DNA of 64,000 nucleotides from Ricordea florida. Lineage: Eukaryota; Cnidaria; Anthozoa; Corallimorpharia; Ricordeidae. The notes beneath the pieces were generated by a model, which was not told where the DNA came from, did not search any database, and saw nothing but the letters and a program-made list of their open reading frames with translations. The stretch is taken from assembly GCA_949710005.1 (NCBI GenBank), contig OX453276.1, positions 23,469,349-23,533,348 on the forward strand. The letters are read 5' to 3'. The position numbers and the translations under genes were made by a program. Shown here in pieces: positions 1 through 9,813 of the stretch (positions are counted from its first letter, which is position 1; each line of letters opens with the position of its first letter).

Positions 1-1730
1 AATCCATTTTATTTCGTAATGATAGTCATTTATAGTACAAGATAGAATAGCAAGAGGTGGTTGCATGGAAGCTCAGCCTTACAGATTTTTGTCAAAACAA
101 CATATAAGAGATTCTATGGGCAGAAGGACCGTCATCTAGGCTCGTAGGTTATCGATTCATTTTGAATGTTCTGTATATATGTAATAGTAGGGTATAGATC
201 TTAGGTTAAGATAACAAGTACGATTTTAATTGCAATAATTAGATTTCCATGCGATTTAAGAAAAGAACTTTTAGTTACTACGCAGGCGCACTTCGACCAA
301 TTGCCCAAATCCTTTAAAATAAAAGTTATTCTATGATACCTCGGACTGCCGAATCTTTTCAATTCTGCAACTTTGAAGATTTGTAGTATTACAAAAGGGC
401 AATATCTACGTAAGAAATCAAATTGATAGTAATTCGCAATCGTCTTGTATTTTGGCTGTCAAGATATATGCTTAAGGCAGCTAATTCTATAGCATACTGC
501 TGTGAAAGTACTCAAGTTCATCAAATCAGTCCTCATTACACAGATTAGAGAAGCACATGCAATTTTCACCATATTGTAGAAATTAAAATGTAATTTAAAA
601 TTCATTTTATGCCGTAATGATAGTCATTTATAATACAAGATAGAATACCACGAGATGGTTGCAAGGAAGCTCAGCCTTACAGATTTTTGTCAAAACACCA
701 TATAAGAGATTGTATGGGCAGAATGGTTGTCATCTAGGATCGTAGGTTATCGATTCATTTTGAATGTTCTATCTATATGTAATAGTAGGGTATAGATCTT
801 AGATTTAGATAACAAATACGATTTTAATTGCAATGATTAGATTTTCATGCGATTTTAGGAAAGAACTTTTAGTTACTACGCATGCGCACTTCGACCAATT
901 GCCTAAATCCTTTAAAATCAAAGTTATTCTATGATACCTCGGCCTGCCAAATCTTTGCAATTCTGAAACTTTGAAGATTTGTAGTATTGCGACAGGGCAA
1001 TATCTACGTAAAAAATCAACTTGATAGTAATTCGCAATAGTCTTGTATTTTGCATGTCAAGATATATGCTCAAGGCAGCTAATTCTATAGCATACTTCTC
1101 AGACAGTACTCAAGTTCATCAAATCAGTCCCCATTACACAGATTAGTGATGCACTTGCAATTTTCACCATGTGTAGCAAGTAAAATGTAATTTAAAATTC
1201 ATTTTATGTCGTAATGATAGTCATTTATAATACAAGATAGAATACCAAGAGATGGTTGCAAGGAAGCTCAGCCTTACAGATTTATGTCAAAACACCATAT
1301 AAGAGATTGTATGGGCAGAAGGGCCGTCATCTAGGATCGTAGGTTATCGATTTATTTTGAATGTTCTATCTATATGTAATAGTAGGGTATAGACTCAGGT
1401 TTAGATAACAAATACGATTTTTATTGCAATGATTAGATTTTCATGCGATTTAAGGAAGTAAGTTTTAGTTACTACGCATGCGCACTTCGACCATTTGCCT
1501 AACTCCTTTAAAATCAAAGTTATTCTATGATACCTCGGACTGCCGAATCTTTGCAATTCTGAAACTTTGAAGATTTGTAGTATTACGACAGGGCAATATC
1601 TACGTAAGAAATCAACTTGATAGTAATTCGCAATAGTCTTGTATTTTGCTGTCAAGATATTTGCTTAAGGCAGCTAATTCTATAGCATACTGCTCAGACA
1701 GTACTCAAGTTCATCAAATCAGTCCTCATT
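1..1730. repeat. Satellite array, block 1 (about 597-bp unit)
   Basis: About 2.9 tandem copies. The same landmarks recur at 1, about 600 and about 1197: a TAATGATAGTCATTTATA segment, then GGATCGTAGGTTATCGAT, then CTACGCATGCGCACTTCGAC, then CAGTCCTCATTACACAGATT. Unit length is about 597 bp, copies differ by a few percent, and the sequence is AT-rich. There is no credible coding capacity; the recurring 84-codon minus-strand ORF is a by-product of repetition. The same family continues in five more blocks, so this is one array split by insertions. Confidence 0.95.
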
Positions 1731-2000
1731 CACAGCATGAAAAAGCAAATTTACGTTGGCATAAAGACCACGTAAACGTAACGTAAAGTATGGATATACG
1801 CAACTTTACGCTAACTTTACGAAACGTAAAGTTGAGCTTTACGCTACCTTTAATGGAGGGCGTAAAGTTGCGTAAAAGAACAGCTTAACGCTTGACGTAA
1901 ATCTGGCGTAAATGTGTCGTAAAGTCGATTTTAAAGAACAGCCAAAATCCAGTTTAAAGGCACTGTAAAGGTTAATTTACGCTACTTTACAGAGCATTAA
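1731..2000. repeat. Left terminal/subterminal region with clustered TTTACG motifs
   Basis: After the CACAG terminus this 270-bp stretch repeats the short words GTAAAGT, TTTACG and CGTAAA many times on both strands. The mirror region is 8940-9118. Clustered subterminal hexamers are the usual transposase-binding pattern in CACTA-like elements; that role is inferred. Confidence 0.7.
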
Positions 2001-2568
2001 TTGTTTTTTCTTCTTACAAAGTTCACCAGTATCACGCTCCCAAACCCGACTTTAGCCTGCCATTGGTTCGCAGGAAGCGAAAATCTTGATCAAGAGTTAG
2101 CTCAAAATATTTTATGAAGATCGGGGAGAAATTTCGTGGGCTTATTCGTCTTAAAATGCAGCGAGCTCACCCCAAATCCATTAATAAATTTGTTACAAAG
2201 TGGTGTCAGCTCTGTTTTATTACTCCATTTATTCACAATACATCCGTTACTGAAAATTACCGAATACTCATAACAAGAATGTTATCAGTTGGTCGCGTTC
2301 TCAGGAATATGAAAATATAAAATAATCATCAATCAACATAGCTTGATTTTACTCCCACAAGTACGGTTACAAAGGTGCAACCAATTATAAGAAAAGAAAT
2401 AAATTTATATTCATCTAAATAATCACTGCAAATCATCTCATGTACTTTTTGTTGTCTATGGCCTGGCTTCTAAATCTTAACTGGAACAAACACAAAGGAT
2501 AAGAGTTTATGCACAACAGTGTTTATCATTTTAGTCAATATTCAGGAGACCTCTACAAGTGTTCTTTT
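2001..2568. other. Non-coding interior of the CACAG element
   Basis: AT-rich sequence with no gene I can support. A 68-codon plus-strand ORF at 2114-2320 has no recognisable motif. The 2450-2568 end is probably the 3' untranslated region of the minus-strand gene model that ends at 2569. Confidence 0.4.
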
Positions 2569-4140
2569 TCACAACTTTTTCACAAGGAAGCCACAATGTC
2601 TTGATTCACCATTCTCATCTTCTGACCAGTCAGACTCATCTGAACTAGTATAATCCATGCTGCCAACTGCCTTCTCGATTTCCTTCTTCTTTTCCACAGA
2701 CCATGGCATGGCTTTCAAAGATGAAAGTCTCCTGGATTTTCTGGACAGAAAATGAAAATATCATTAGCTTTTAGATAAAAAATATGGCAGGATTACAATA
2801 CAAGTTCAGAATTGAAAGATTTTTCCTGTCTTATCATTTCCCATAGATCTAATTCACAATTTTGCAGCAATTATTGTTAACTGTCTCTCACCCAGAAACT
2901 AGATTACTGCATTTACAGCAAAAAATACTACCCCCCAGTTAAGCAGATTGTGGCAGTTAAAATGTAGGGGTTGCACCCTAACGTAGGAAAGCAATTCCAG
3001 TGAAGACAGCTCCACAGTAATCAACCACCACTGCCTCAATCACTGTCTTGGTGACAGTTTGATTTTTCTCTGATGTGAATCTGCGGGAAAGGAAACATTT
3101 CAATAAAAGAAGATAATTATACACTCTAATACATCTCATCAACAAGTGTGAGGGATGTACTGGGATAATATCTGCCAGAGGTCCGTACAACAAAGACTGA
3201 GGGCCAATATAATGTCTCCCCAGCAAGCGAGGTTAATAACATATTTATTACACAACTGAAAATTCACCCCAATAGATGCTGCTTACAAACCTTCTAAAGT
3301 ATGAGAGGGCTTCTCATTTAATACAGCTTTCTTTTCAACTTTTGTAAGGTATTACTGCATAAAAATCATGCACAGGATCATTTGGGACAGTATCTTTTCA
3401 GTCTGATATTTAGAAATATAAAATAATGCAGTGGCAATGGAGCAATTGGATTGGTTGATTCTAGTTACTGGCCCTTCAACTTCTTTAATAGTGTAATAAT
3501 GTGTCTAAAGTGATAATGTTAATCTTCCTCATTTTACAATGTGTTTACTGAAACCAGGACTACCCAGAGAATGAAAACAAATCAGATGGCAGAACTGAAA
3601 CAATAGATTTCAACTTAATGTTTGAGCTTCACAATTTATTGATAAGCAACACCATAGTCATGTAAGCATCACAATGAACAAGTTGAGATGTGATTGTTCT
3701 GGACATTCGATTGGCTGGATTTGAATTAAATAGGACATTTGATTAGCTGGATTTGAAAATGTTTGAATCAGTATTGTTTCATTCCTGCCATCTGATTGGT
3801 TTTCAATGCCTGGATGGCCCCGGTTTCAGTAAATGCCCTGTAAGCCCACTCAAAACTTGTCATAGAAATAACTTGTCAGTTTTATGCAAGCACAAGCTCA
3901 CCCTTCTTCCAAACAAATTTCTATTTAAATGCGTTGTACGTGTACAACCAAATTATTGTGTATTTTTATACACCTACTGGATATATGAGTCCTGAAATTA
4001 ACACCAACAGCCGTTTGATAGTTACAATGACTGATCACATGTTACAAAGAGAAAGACTATGATTACCTCTCATCCAAAATGAAGCCAGGCTTAAATGTTT
4101 CATTTTCTTTCAGGACTTTATACATCTTTCTAAAGTCTTG
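2569..4140 (-). CDS. Partial spliced gene of unknown function in the CACAG element (3 downstream exons)
   Basis: Not recognised. Three exon-like blocks on the minus strand: 4140-4067, 3080-2983 and 2740-2569. The first follows a TTTATAG acceptor and ends before GTAATC. The second follows TTTCCCGCAG and ends before GTTAGG; its phase fits the first exactly (split Arg codon). The third follows CTGTCCAG and ends in a TGA at 2571-2569. It encodes an acidic tail with the string MDYTSSDESDWSEDENGE, a type of C-terminus often seen in transposon-encoded accessory proteins. The last junction does not keep the open frame of the third block as I read it, so a mutation or a different donor is likely. The 3081-4066 intron contains nothing I recognise. 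Confidence 0.4.
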
Positions 4141-4245
4141 CTATAAATAAAAATATTAAAATCAGTAATTATTTAATTGCTGATTATTATATTTATATAT
4201 ATATGTGTATATAGTTGTTGCGGGAGAAAAAACACACAAACAAAC

Positions 4246-4292
4246 TACAGGTTTATCCCTACAAGCCTGTTTCGTGGTTGCCCACTCATCAG
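4246..4292 (-). ncRNA. Hammerhead ribozyme core (left arm, mirror copy)
   Basis: Exact inverted copy of the 4301-4347 core: CTGATGA reads 4292 to 4286 on the minus strand, with the same stem II, GAAA and stem III. Like its partner it lacks a proper 5' stem I strand because the palindrome centre abuts it. Confidence 0.7.
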
Positions 4293-4300
4293 GGGATCCC

Positions 4301-4347
4301 CTGATGAGTGGGCAACCACGAAACAGGCTTGTAGGGATAAACCTGTA
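4301..4347 (+). ncRNA. Hammerhead ribozyme core (right arm of the palindrome)
   Basis: CTGATGA at 4301-4307; stem II GTGG/CCAC (4308-4311 with 4316-4319) closed by a GCAA tetraloop; GAAA at 4320-4323; stem III CAGG/CCTG (4324-4327 with 4342-4345); then U4346-A4347 as the cleavage dinucleotide. The 5' strand of stem I should lie left of 4301, but there the palindrome centre follows at once, so a normal stem I is not formed. All conserved core positions are present. Hammerheads are known in Penelope-like elements and in retrozymes. Confidence 0.75.
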
Positions 4348-4460
4348 GTTTGTTTGTGTGTTTTTTCTCCCGCAACAACTACTTCGCTCTACGTTCACGT
4401 ATTGAGCACTGTTTTACGATTAATCAACTTTTACACTTTATATGTGTATATATATATATA

Positions 4461-4586
4461 TATAAAAAGTTATGATGCTTCGAGCCAACAGGGATGCCAC
4501 ACGCCAGAAGGATCCAAAAGGATTCGTAGTCCAAACCTCGAGTAATGAAATTTGTAGGCAATTGTGGAAAACGAGGACGGACAACT
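4461..4586 (+). repeat. 126-bp dispersed repeat flanked by TA runs (copy 1)
   Basis: From TATAAAAAGTTATGATGC to GAGGACGGACAACT this stretch is identical by eye to 12674-12799, 8 kb away in a different host element. Both copies have the same orientation and abut (TA)n runs. No coding content or Pol III boxes seen. It is probably the end of a family that targets TA microsatellites. Confidence 0.8.
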
Positions 4587-4660
4587 TCGAGCGAAAAAAA
4601 AAAATATATATATATACAGTAAAAAATCTAAAAAAAGTTTAAAAATTTAATAAAAATAGA

Positions 4661-4685
4661 CGTTTCGGTCAATGACCTTCATCAG
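4661..4685 (-). ncRNA. Hammerhead core downstream of Penelope-like element 1
   Basis: On the minus strand: CTGATGA (4685-4679), stem II GGTC/GACC around an ATT loop, then GAAA (4666-4663). It lies in the same orientation as the RT gene, in its 3' flank, where Penelope-like elements are known to carry hammerheads. The 3' half (stem III, cleavage site, second strand of stem I) is replaced by AT-rich sequence, so it looks truncated. Confidence 0.65.
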
Positions 4686-5240
4686 TTGCAGTGCAAGTGA
4701 ATAAGAAATTACAATGTCCTTAAATAGGTTTACAGTATAAAAGATGACATAATATAACAAAGATGATTACATAACAGGGCGTGGTAACACATGAAAATGA
4801 AAAAATTAACCAATGATAAACAATCGGTGATTACTAAGCGAGAAACTATGACAATGCGATACAAAACTCAAGAAACGCAAACCAAATATGAATAAATAAT
4901 CGGATATAATACAAATAAGATTAATGTTAAAAAACTATAACATGATTCGTCAAGTCAGCCAAAAGTGTGAAGGGACCCGCGTGTAAAATATTCACAGTAT
5001 TCATAAAAGGCCATCCTAGGAAAAACTTGTAATAAAAACCCCAAACAAAGCCCTTGAAGCTATGCCGCGGCAAGGCACAACAGGCGCCCTGAACAGGGCC
5101 CTTAAACAACAATAATGTAATAAATTCCCCGATGGGGGCCCCTGAGAAAACCTTGCACTAACAAAGCTAACAAGATCCAAGGTCAGAGCCTTTGAACACC
5201 TGAACTAAGATAACCGCCAAATTAACAAGTTATTTTTACG

Positions 5241-6782
5241 CTAGTTGTAGTTTATTCTTTTTTTCGAGTGGAATTCCTGACGTTTATTCAAGCCAAAAGG
5301 TGCCAGAGAGAACAACTGTGCGCTCCAATATGCCTCTTTAGTGATTAAAAGCTTTTCGATGTTACTTGTATTGTTTGCATTTATCTGCACTTGATCAATA
5401 CACTGGAAAGAAAAATCGTTTAAGTCGTGCGGTGTTCTGCTGAAATGAACCGCTACCTCACAAGTCTTTTTCTTGGTCAGCATGGCAGACTTGTGGTTGC
5501 GAAATCTAACTCTAAAATCTGTTGTTGTAGAACCAATGTATTGTAAGTTACATTTCTTACACGAAGCCAAATAAATGACATTTTTTGAATCACAAGAAAG
5601 TTTCGATCGTATCTTATAGCTCTTGCCTTTTTGAAAACTTTGGAAAGAATTTGATTCGACAAAGTAATTGCAACAGAGATCACATCTTGTTCTTTTGCAT
5701 TTAAAGCAACCCCTAACCTCAATAGCCTCTTCAACTTCAATGTTAGAGCCATAACGAGATGGCGCTAACAATTCCTTAAGGTTTTTAGATCTTCGAAAAG
5801 AGGCTATGATGGAATTTGGCGGGAAAAATTCTTTTAATTTGGGGTTGGATCCCAAAATACCTAGGTGTTTTCTGATGATGCGACCAACATCAGGTAAATT
5901 TGGATTAAATGTTGTTACAAATGGAAACAATTTCTTCTCAGCTTTGGCACGAGTTCTAAGTAAGTCAGTTCTAGATGTAGTTAAGGCTTTAGAAAATTGA
6001 TCTTCCACTAGTTTTGTGGGATAACCCTGATTGACTAGATAATCCTTGTATTCAGTTGTTCTCTCGGCAAGAAATACTTGTTCAGAGCAGTTTCTCTGTA
6101 ACCTAGTTGCTACGCCATAAGGGATAGCCTTGAAAACGTGTTTGGGGTGAGCACTTGATGGTGGAAGATACAAGTGGCTATCAGTTGGCTTTGAATAAAC
6201 GTCTGTCTGAATGAAACCCCCGATGAGATGTAGAGTTAAATCTAGCACGTGAAGCTCGCTTTCAGAAAAAACTAATTCAAATTGAATGGTAGGATATAGA
6301 GAATTTATAAAGTCAGTAAACTCATGCAGTGCAGGGAGGCCTTGTTGCCAGAGATCAAAAACATCGTCACGGTATCGCCACCATAAGGCCGGCTTTATGG
6401 GGCCAGAAAATTTAGCTTGATAATCTATTTCCCCCATGGCAAGATCCGCGTAACTACAGGCGTTCTTTGGGCCCATGGCTGTGCCATGAATTTGTAGGAA
6501 AAAGTTTTCCTTAAAAACCGAGTGATTGCTCTTCAAACAAATTTCTACTGCTTCTAAAATGCAATTAGTGGATGGAAGCTGGTTTTCTCTAGCATTCAGT
6601 GCCTTCTTGACTGCAGTAAGACCGAGTTGATTATCTATGTTGGGTAACATTGACACAACATCCCAAGAAACTAAAAGGGTGCCTTCGGGGAAAGGGCCAC
6701 TCCTATTAAGATCCTCAATTCTGTTAAGTAAATCGGTCGTATCCTTGATGAAAGATGGCAACTTACGAGCCAACGGTTGCAT
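5241..6782 (-). CDS. Penelope-like reverse transcriptase with GIY-YIG endonuclease
   Basis: Makes cDNA and nicks target DNA for retrotransposition. Visible in the 513-codon frame: RT motif A (SWDVVSMLPNID, residues 39-50), motif B (TAMGPKNAC, 101-109), the catalytic YRDD (137-140), a Cys-rich linker (CFKCKRTRCDLCC, 359-371), and a C-terminal GIY-YIG nuclease (NVIYLASC...YIGS, 401-418, Arg424 in place). The chosen Met is not the real start: just upstream, in another frame, about 70 more codons resemble the family N-terminus, with the typical IKTHKAGNPLRLITS motif. They are joined to this ORF by what looks like a one-base deletion at about 6783-6786. The 3' UTR follows at 4690-5240. Confidence 0.9.
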   Translation of the reverse strand: MQPLARKLPSFIKDTTDLLNRIEDLNRSGPFPEGTLLVSWDVVSMLPNIDNQLGLTAVKKALNARENQLPSTNCILEAVEICLKSNHSVFKENFFLQIHGTAMGPKNACSYADLAMGEIDYQAKFSGPIKPALWWRYRDDVFDLWQQGLPALHEFTDFINSLYPTIQFELVFSESELHVLDLTLHLIGGFIQTDVYSKPTDSHLYLPPSSAHPKHVFKAIPYGVATRLQRNCSEQVFLAERTTEYKDYLVNQGYPTKLVEDQFSKALTTSRTDLLRTRAKAEKKLFPFVTTFNPNLPDVGRIIRKHLGILGSNPKLKEFFPPNSIIASFRRSKNLKELLAPSRYGSNIEVEEAIEVRGCFKCKRTRCDLCCNYFVESNSFQSFQKGKSYKIRSKLSCDSKNVIYLASCKKCNLQYIGSTTTDFRVRFRNHKSAMLTKKKTCEVAVHFSRTPHDLNDFSFQCIDQVQINANNTSNIEKLLITKEAYWSAQLFSLAPFGLNKRQEFHSKKRINYN

Positions 6783-7030
6783 TAAAATTCACTGAAGGCT
6801 GAAGAATTTTCTATAGCCGTACCACAACACGATGTGATAAGCCTGAGTGGGTTCCCTGCTTTGTGGGTTTTAATATTACCGAAGGCGACCCCTGGTTTGG
6901 CTTTTTTGTTAATTATCCAATTAGCTAATTGGTCTGAAATTTCACCTTTTCTGACCCATTTGTTGCACCAACTCTCAACTACAGCTAAATGCCTATATGT
7001 AGGATCTTCCTAGATTTAATGAAGAAAAAT

Positions 7031-7070
7031 CTGCCTGATGAGTGCGTAAGCACGAAACTCAGAGTTGCAG
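7031..7070 (+). ncRNA. Complete type I hammerhead ribozyme with minimal stem III
   Basis: All elements fit in 40 nt: stem I CTGC/GCAG (7031-7034 with 7067-7070), CTGATGA (7035-7041), stem II GTGC/GCAC (7042-7045 with 7050-7053) with a GTAA loop, GAAA (7054-7057), 2-bp stem III CT/AG with loop CAG (7058-7064), then U7065-U7066 as the cleavage site. A tiny stem III is typical of hammerheads in Penelope-like elements and retrozymes. It is on the plus strand, opposite to the RT gene that ends just to its left, and is followed by a block resembling the one after the palindrome (GCTCTAC..., GTATTGAGCACT) and a (TA)n run at about 7170-7205. Confidence 0.85.
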
Positions 7071-7408
7071 GGAATCATGTGTGTTTTCATTTAGTAACCC
7101 AATTCTATATGCCGCTCTACACAAATGTGTATTGAGCACTATTCAGCAGTGTTTTCTACAACTTCTCACGATTATATATATATATATATATATTTATATA
7201 TAAACAGGGAGATGTTCGTTTGCACTGCTGGGACAAGGACAAACTGTATGTTTCACTTTTCAAAATGCTCTACCTCGAGTTAAAAATTAACTGTTATTAC
7301 TAAGACCACTCTTCCGTTAAAAATATGTTTCAGAATAATTTATTTAGGGCTGTCATACAAGTAAAACCTTTGCCGTCCCGTCTGTGCCTTTTCCTTACGA
7401 AAAGAAAA

Positions 7409-7568
7409 CAAGGAATGATTTCCGCACAGGTCCCTACTTCATTATGCATGCAGTAGTTGAATTAATGTCTTGGGAAGTGCGCTTGCAAACATTTCTTGTT
7501 TTCTGAGAACGAAACCGTACGGCTACAGCATGCATAATGAAGTAGGGACCTGTGTGGAAATCATTCCG
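7409..7568. repeat. Inverted repeat, about 40-bp arms
   Basis: GAATGATTTCCGCACAGGTC... at 7409-7450 is repeated in inverse as ...GACCTGTGTGGAAATCATTC at about 7528-7568, separated by about 75 bp. It looks like a small foldback or MITE remnant. The rest of 7205-7981 holds no gene I can support. Confidence 0.6.
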
Positions 7569-7981
7569 AAAACAATTCCGGAAATTTTAAATCGGCGCCA
7601 TTTGGACGCTAGTTCTGTGGAAATGTTAGGGCTCCCATTCCCTCGCGCGCGGAAGTGCACACGCTTGCCTCGTCACTTCGCCGCTGTCATCTCAGATCGG
7701 TACTTCAGTGTAAACGAGTAAGAATAGTTTTTTTAACTTCGCCTATCCGACGGTAAATTACGGTTACATGTAAGATAACAGAATTTCTGGAATACTTGAT
7801 TATAAAAGACCAACCAGGGTAGCAAAAGATCTGATGAAACTGAAAGCAATAAACTAAAACCCGTAAACAACCACGTGTACGTGTATAGATGATATGTCGT
7901 AATAACACATCAAAAATTGTGACAGTTTTCCTTGATCGATAACTAATGTGGATTACAAAATGAAAACTATGAAACACTTAC

Positions 7982-8185
7982 ACGGCATTGCGGGGAAACG
8001 GCAATCGTTCTCTTTCTTTTCCTGCCAGTGGTTCTTGTCGGCGTCCAGGTACTGTTGCTCTCGAATTTTGCTGACAGTTCTTCCAGTACACGTTTCTGTT
8101 CGATGTCCCGCGCTTCTATTGCCTCTCGCAAGCGTGTATTTTCGTCTATAATTCTTTGAAGAAGAACAACATAATGGTCCTCCAT
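7982..8185 (-). CDS. Putative first exon, basic coiled-coil N-terminus (unknown function)
   Basis: Opens with ATG at 8185 and runs 68 codons to a donor (CGT/GTAAGT, exon end 7982, phase 0). The peptide starts MEDHYVVLLQRIIDEN, is rich in Glu/Arg heptads suggesting a coiled coil, and ends in a basic stretch (TGRKRKRTIAVSPQCR). It is probably the 5' end of the same minus-strand gene whose 3' exons lie at 2569-4140, with the Penelope-like element sitting in the large gap. I could not find the intervening exons, so the link is inferred. Confidence 0.4.
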
Positions 8186-8939
8186 ATTTCAAAGCCATGA
8201 TCAAGCGAAATCTGCTGCGCCAACTTCACAGCTCCCCAGTTTATAGCTAGAAATGACATACGAAAGGACGCGATGACATGAAATAAACAACACCGACAAA
8301 GCTTTACCGACAGAGAGAGCCGCAACATTCCCGTCAATAAAGTCGCATTTTCCTATTGGCTTATTTTTGCATGAAAGAAACGAGACTGGCTCATGATACT
8401 GGGACCCAGTATCTTTCCCGGCCGATTACTCCGGCCGATAGTAAGTCTGACTATTTTTAAACAGAAACTAAGTAGCATAATGCATCGCTTGCGAGAACAA
8501 AGTAGACTCTTGTACGGGCATTGCAACGAATATCTGTCTAGGACCGCATTCTGGAAACATCGTTAGCTTTATTATGATGTACACAATGAATGCTGGACGA
8601 GAAAAGACGACGCTGAAGAATTCAAACAGGAAATGGAGACAGCATTGCGTAGAGCTAGCCCTGCCGGTTTTACCGCCGAAAACACAAATCTATTCTCTTC
8701 TGATTCTTCTGGCGAGGACGATCTTGAAAGCGCTGTAACTTGTGATGGATATTTTTCGGAATGCAAATTGTTGCAAACTTTTAACTCTCAAAATAGTTTT
8801 AGACTGTTTTGGGGATGTGTCACTCATTGTGCACTTACAATATTATGCTAAAATTCCTGCATCAATTTCTAATTTATGCTTGATTTGGGCTGAAGAAACA
8901 ACTTTAAGTACCCGGCCATGCGTTAATAACCTTAAAGTT

Positions 8940-9118
8940 GACTAAGAAACTATACACAAGGTTTACTCTAGGTTTACACTGGCTTTACGCCACTTTCGCG
9001 TAAAGCTATCTTTACATACCCTTACGTAGCACGTAAAGTTGACGTAAAGCTTGTAACGTAACTTTACGCAGATTTACGTAACCTTTAAGTCTCCGTAAAT
9101 CTGGATTTTCATGCTGTG
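8940..9118. repeat. Right terminal/subterminal region of the CACAG element
   Basis: Mirror of the left end: dense TTTACG and CGTAAA words followed by the inverted terminus CATGCTGTG. The 8190-8940 stretch before it has a short open stretch around 8560-8790 (+) with an acidic DSSGEDDLES string, but no start or splice model I trust. Confidence 0.7.
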
Positions 9119-9813
9119 TATATTACACAGATTAGTGATGCACTTGCAATTTTCACCATCTTGTAGCAAGTAAAATGTAATTTAAAATCCATTTTATGTC
9201 GTAAAGATAGTCATTTATAATACAAGATAGAATACCAAGAGATGGTTGCAAGAAAGCTCAGCCTTAAAGATTTATGTCAAAACACCATATAAGAGATTGT
9301 ATGGGCAGAAGGGCCGTCATCTAGGATCGTAGGTTATCGATTTATTTTGAATGTTCTATCTATATGTAATAGTAGGGTATAGACTCAGGTTTAGATAACA
9401 AATACGATTTTTATTACAATGATTAGATTTTCATGCGATTTAAGGAAGGAAGTTTTAGTTACTACGCATGCGCACTTCGACCATTTGCCTAACTCCTTTA
9501 AAATCAAAGTTATTCTATGATACCTCGGACTGCCGAATCTTTGCAATTCTGAAACTTTGAAGATTTGTAGTATTACGACAGGGCAATATCTACGTAAGAA
9601 ATCAACTTGATAGTAATTCGCAATAGTCTTGTATTTTGCTGTCAAGATATTTGCTTAAGGCAGCTAATTCTATAGCATACTGCTCAGACAGTACTCAAGT
9701 TCATCAAATCAGTCCTCATTACACAGATTAGTGATGCACATGCAATTTTCACCATCTTGTAGCAATTAAAATGTATTTTAAAATCTACTTTATGTCGTAA
9801 TAATAGTCATTTA
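9119..9813. repeat. Satellite array, block 2
   Basis: About 1.2 units of the 597-bp satellite. It resumes at ATTACACAGATT, in phase with the end of block 1, and stops inside the AGTCATTTA segment where the next insertion begins. Confidence 0.93.

Larger units (their letters stand above)
4212..4381. repeat. Perfect 170-bp palindrome carrying two head-to-head hammerhead cores
   Basis: Two 85-bp arms are exact reverse complements with no spacer; the centre is GGGGATCCCC, between 4296 and 4297. Each arm holds one hammerhead core, on + at 4301-4347 and on - at 4292-4246. Because of the symmetry both strands show the same 50-residue translation, which is not a gene. The right arm is followed by a block resembling the one after the hammerhead at 7031-7070, and both blocks end in (TA)n. 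Confidence 0.9.
4587..7010 (-). mobile_element. Penelope-like retroelement 1 (truncated)
   Basis: Minus-strand retroelement carrying a reverse transcriptase plus GIY-YIG endonuclease ORF (5241-6782), a frameshifted N-terminal remnant up to about 6998, and a 3' flank of about 550 bp (4690-5240) with a hammerhead core at 4661-4685 before an AT-rich end. The boundaries are estimates. It sits in an intron-like part of the CACAG element, between exon blocks at 4140 and 7982. Confidence 0.75.
1731..9118. mobile_element. 7.4-kb DNA transposon with CACAG ends inserted in the satellite
   Basis: The satellite phase breaks at CCTCATT/CACAGCATG and resumes after CATGCTGTG. The ends are inverted repeats: left CACAGCATGAAAAAGCAAAT, right (reverse complement) CACAGCATGAAAATCCAGAT, followed by further imperfect similarity. 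Both ends are packed with TTTACG/CGTAAA hexamers. The target duplication is not clean: ATT on the left, TATATT on the right. CAC-type termini plus subterminal repeats recall the CACTA/Mirage/Chapaev group, but no diagnostic transposase was recognised. Inside are a partial spliced gene on the minus strand (2569-8185), a Penelope-like element and hammerhead modules. Boundaries are secure; superfamily is uncertain. Confidence 0.75.

Noticed and set aside
1401..1655. 84-codon minus-strand ORF repeated at 9391-9645 and other open frames in satellite blocks
   Set aside because: Identical phase in a tandem repeat gives recurring ORFs; copies elsewhere in the array break the frame and there is no protein motif.
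2114..2320. 68-codon plus-strand ORF
   Set aside because: No motif, no splice or promoter context, AT-rich flank.
4162..4545. Two overlapping ORFs on opposite strands with the same peptide
   Set aside because: The identity is the palindrome read from both strands; it holds ribozyme sequence, not protein.
8558..8790. Open stretch (+) with an acidic DSSGEDDLES string, possible exon
   Set aside because: Composition is suggestive but no convincing start, acceptor/donor pair or partner exon was found.
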